From Tetragonia tetragonoides (taxonomy: Eukaryota; Streptophyta; Magnoliopsida; Caryophyllales; Aizoaceae), in the NCBI GenBank assembly GCA_038025085.1, contig CM076146.1, forward strand, positions 23,540,001-23,604,000: DNA of 64,000 bases. Reading direction: 5' to 3'. How positions within the stretch are numbered: position 1 is the stretch's first letter; each line of letters starts with the position of its first letter. A model generated the notes under the pieces. That model had not been told where the DNA came from. It did no database searches and saw nothing but the letters and a program-made list of their open reading frames with translations. Shown here one piece after another: positions 61,101 to 64,000 of the stretch. The position numbers were made by a program, and so were the translations under genes.

Positions 61101-64000
61101 CATTTGAGTGTGAAACTACACCTAGGATGTTTACAGTTACAAACAAGCTTCAACTCATGCTTTTGAATTCATTTACGCGTTTTAAAAGCTCAAACGAGTA
61201 GGGTGAAAGAGATTTGAGTACTTTGGTGTTGTATAGTAAGAGAAAGCATCCAAATACTTTGTTTACATTCATTTGAGTGTGAAACTACACCTAGGATGTT
61301 TACAAGTACAAACAAGCTTCAACTCAAGCTTTTGATTGTATTTACGCGTTTTAAAAGCTCATACGAGTAGGGTGAAAGAGATTTGAGTTCTTTTGTGTTG
61401 TATATTAAGAGAAAGCATTCAAATACTTTGTTTGCATTCATTTGAGTGTGAAACTACACCTAGGATGTTTACAAGAATAAACAAGTTTCAACTCAAGCTG
61501 TTGATTGAATTTAGGCGATTTAACAGCTCTTACGACTAGGGTGATAGAAATTGACTTCTTTTGTGTTGTATTTTAAGAGAAAGCATCCAAATACTTTGTT
61601 TTCATTCATTTGAGTGTGAAACTACACCTAGGATGTTTACAGTTACAAACAAGCTTCAACTCATGCTTTTGAATTCATTTACGCGTTTTGAAAGCTCATA
61701 CGAGTAGGGTGAAAGAGATTTGAGTACTTTTGTGTTGTATAGTAAGAGAAAGCATCCAAATACTTTGTTTACATTCATTTGAGTGTGAAACTACACCTAG
61801 GATGTTTACAAGTACAAACAAGCTTCAACTCAAGCTTTTGATTGTATTTACGCGTTTTAAAAGCTCATACGAGTAGGGTGAAAGAGATTTGAGTTCTTTT
61901 GTGTTGTATATTAAGAGAAAGCATCCAAATACTTTGTTTGCATTCATTTGAGTGTGAAACTATACCGAGGATGTTTACAAGTACAAACAAGCTTCAACTC
62001 AAGCTTTTGAATGTATTTACGCGTTTTAAAAGCTCATACGAGTAGGGTGAAAGAGATTTGAGTTCTTTTGTGTTGTATATTAAAAGAAAGCATTCAAATA
62101 CTTTGTTTGCATTCATTTGAGTGTGAAACTACACCTAGGATGTTTACAAGTATAAACAAGCTTCAACTCAAGCTGTTGAATGAATTTACGCAATTTAACA
62201 GCTCTTACGACTAGGGTGATAGAAATTGAGTTCTTTTGTGTTGTATATTAAGAGAAAGCATCCAAATACTTTGTTTTCATTCATTTGAGTGTGAAACTAC
62301 ACCTAGGATGTTTACAGTTACAAACAAGCTTCAACTCATGCTTTTGAATTCATTTACGCGTTTTAAAAGCTCATACGAGTAGGGTGAAAGAGATTTGAGT
62401 ACTTTTGTGTTGTATGTAAGAGAACGCATCCAAATACTTTGTTTGCATTCATCTGAGTGTGAAAATACACCTAGGATGTTTACAAGTACAAACAAGCTTC
62501 AACTCAAGCTTTTGATTGTATTTACGCGTTTTAAAAGCTCATACGAGTAGGGTGAAAGAGATTTGAGTTCTTTTGTGTTGTATATTAAGAGAAAGCATCC
62601 AAATACTTTGTTTGCATTCATTTGAGTGTGAAACTACACCGAGGATGTTTACAAGTACAAACAAGCTTCAACTCAAGCTTTTGAATGTATTTACGCGTTT
62701 TAAAAGCTCATACGAGTAGGGTGAAAGAGATTTGAGTTCTTTTGTGTTGTATATTAAGAGAAAGCATTCAAATGCTTTGTTTGCATTCATTTGAGTGTGA
62801 AACTACACCTAGGATGTTTACAAGTATAAACAAGCTTCAACTCAAGCTGTTGAATGAATTTACGCGATTTAACAGCTCTTACGACTAGGGTGATAGAAAT
62901 TGACTTCTTTTGTGTTGTATATTAAGAGAAAGCATCCAAATACTTTGTTTGCATTCTTTTGAGTGTGAAACTACACCTAGGATGTTTACAGTTACAAACA
63001 AGCTTCAACTCATGCTTTTGAATTCATTTCCGCGTTTTAAAAGCTCATACGAGTAGGGTGAAAGAGATTTGAGTTCTTTTGTGTTGTATAGTAAGAGAAA
63101 GTATGCAAATACTTTTTTTACATTCATTTGAGTGTGAAACTACACCAAGGATGTTTACAAGTACAAACAAGCTTCAACTCAAGCTTTTGATTGTATTTAC
63201 GCGTTTTAAAAGCTCATACGAGTAGGGTGAAAGAGATTTGGGTTCTTTTGTATTGTATATTAAGAGAAAGCATCCAAATACTTTGTTTGCATTCATTTGA
63301 GTGTGAAACTACACCAAGGATGTCTACAAGTACAAACAAGCTTCAACTCAAGCTTTTGAATGTATTTACGCGTTTTAAAAGCTCATACGAGTAGGGTGAA
63401 AGAGATTTGAGTTCTTTTGTGTTGTATATTAAGAGAAAGCATTCAAATACTTTGTTTGCATTCATTTGAGTGTGAAACTACACCTAGGATGTTTACAAGT
63501 ATAAACAAGCTTCAACTCAAGCTGTTGATTGAATTTACGCGATTTAACAGCTCTTACGACTAGGGTGATAGAAATTGACTTCTTTTGTGTTGTATATTAA
63601 GAGAAAGGATCCAAATACTTTGTTTTCATTCATTTGAGTGTGAAACTACACCTAGGATGTTTACAGTTACAAACAAGCTTAAACTCATGCTTTTGAATTC
63701 ATTTACGCGTTTTAAAAGCTCAAACGAGTAGGGTGAAAGAGATTTGAGTACTTTGGTGTTGTATAGTAAGAGAAAGCATCCAAATACTTTGTTTACATTC
63801 ATTTGAGTGTGAAACTACACCTAGGATGTTTACAAGTACAAACAAGCTTCAACTCAAGCTTTTGATTGTATTTACGCGTTTTAAAAGCTCATACGAGTAG
63901 GGTGAAAGAGATTTGAGTTCTTTTGTGTTGTATATTAAGAGAAAGCATTCAAATACTTTGTTTGCATTCATTTGAGTGTGAAACTACACCTAGGATGTTT
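57660..64000 (+). repeat. 169-bp satellite array, right arm (+ orientation)
   Basis: About 6.3 kb (~37 monomers) of satellite in the same orientation as the left arm, running off the window end. Class-A and class-B monomers alternate in short HORs. Variants such as ccaaggatgtctacaag with gatttgggttc, and catgcttttgaattcatttccgcg, are shared with the near end of the inverted segment (28.9-33.9 kb). No gene is seen. Confidence 0.96.

Noticed and set aside
1..64000. CENP-B box
   Set aside because: I looked for a TTCG....A..CGGG-like motif in the monomer and saw none. Plants are not expected to use the mammalian box.

Overview
This window is almost entirely a plant-type centromeric or pericentromeric tandem satellite. 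The monomer is 169 bp (hand-counted consensus) and AT-rich, with two HindIII sites, an MluI-like acgcgt and a CCTAGG in most copies. The only other content is one split, internally deleted Ty3/gypsy LTR retrotransposon, most like the CRM (centromeric chromovirus) clade. I see no host protein gene, rRNA, tRNA, CRISPR array or bacterial operon. A CRM-like element with an initiator-Met-tRNA primer binding site inside a ~170-bp satellite points to a flowering plant, probably a eudicot. I do not recognise the species from the monomer.

Layout: (1) 1-26952, satellite in one orientation (called +). (2) 26953-28861, the 3' part of the retrotransposon on the + strand: RT tail, RNase H, truncated integrase, polypurine tract and 3' LTR. 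(3) 28862-56281, satellite in the opposite orientation. (4) 56282-57654, the 5' part of the same kind of element on the - strand: 5' LTR, primer binding site, leader and start of gag. (5) 57655-64000, satellite back in the + orientation.

The main result is that these pieces fit together as one event history. The LTRs are both 784 bp and differ at about 10 positions by hand count. The outer element ends carry the same 5-bp target duplication, TAGGG. Turning 26953-56281 around restores a single minus-strand element in a continuous + array, and the satellite halves at the insertion site rejoin into a monomer type that occurs intact nearby. I infer that a CRM-like element inserted into the array, lost much of its interior, and was then cut by a ~29.3-kb paracentric-type inversion with one break inside the element and the other inside a satellite monomer.

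The satellite has many higher-order repeats (HORs): 4-, 5-, 6-, 7-, 8/9-, 13- and 15-mers, and displaced copies of several kilobases. Two main monomer classes, 169 bp (A) and 168 bp (B), account for most HOR lengths. The many 60-110-codon open frames in the array are by-products of the repeat, not genes.

I found no previously undescribed protein system. The unusual content is structural: an inversion inside a centromere-like array, resolved to the base because it broke a retrotransposon.
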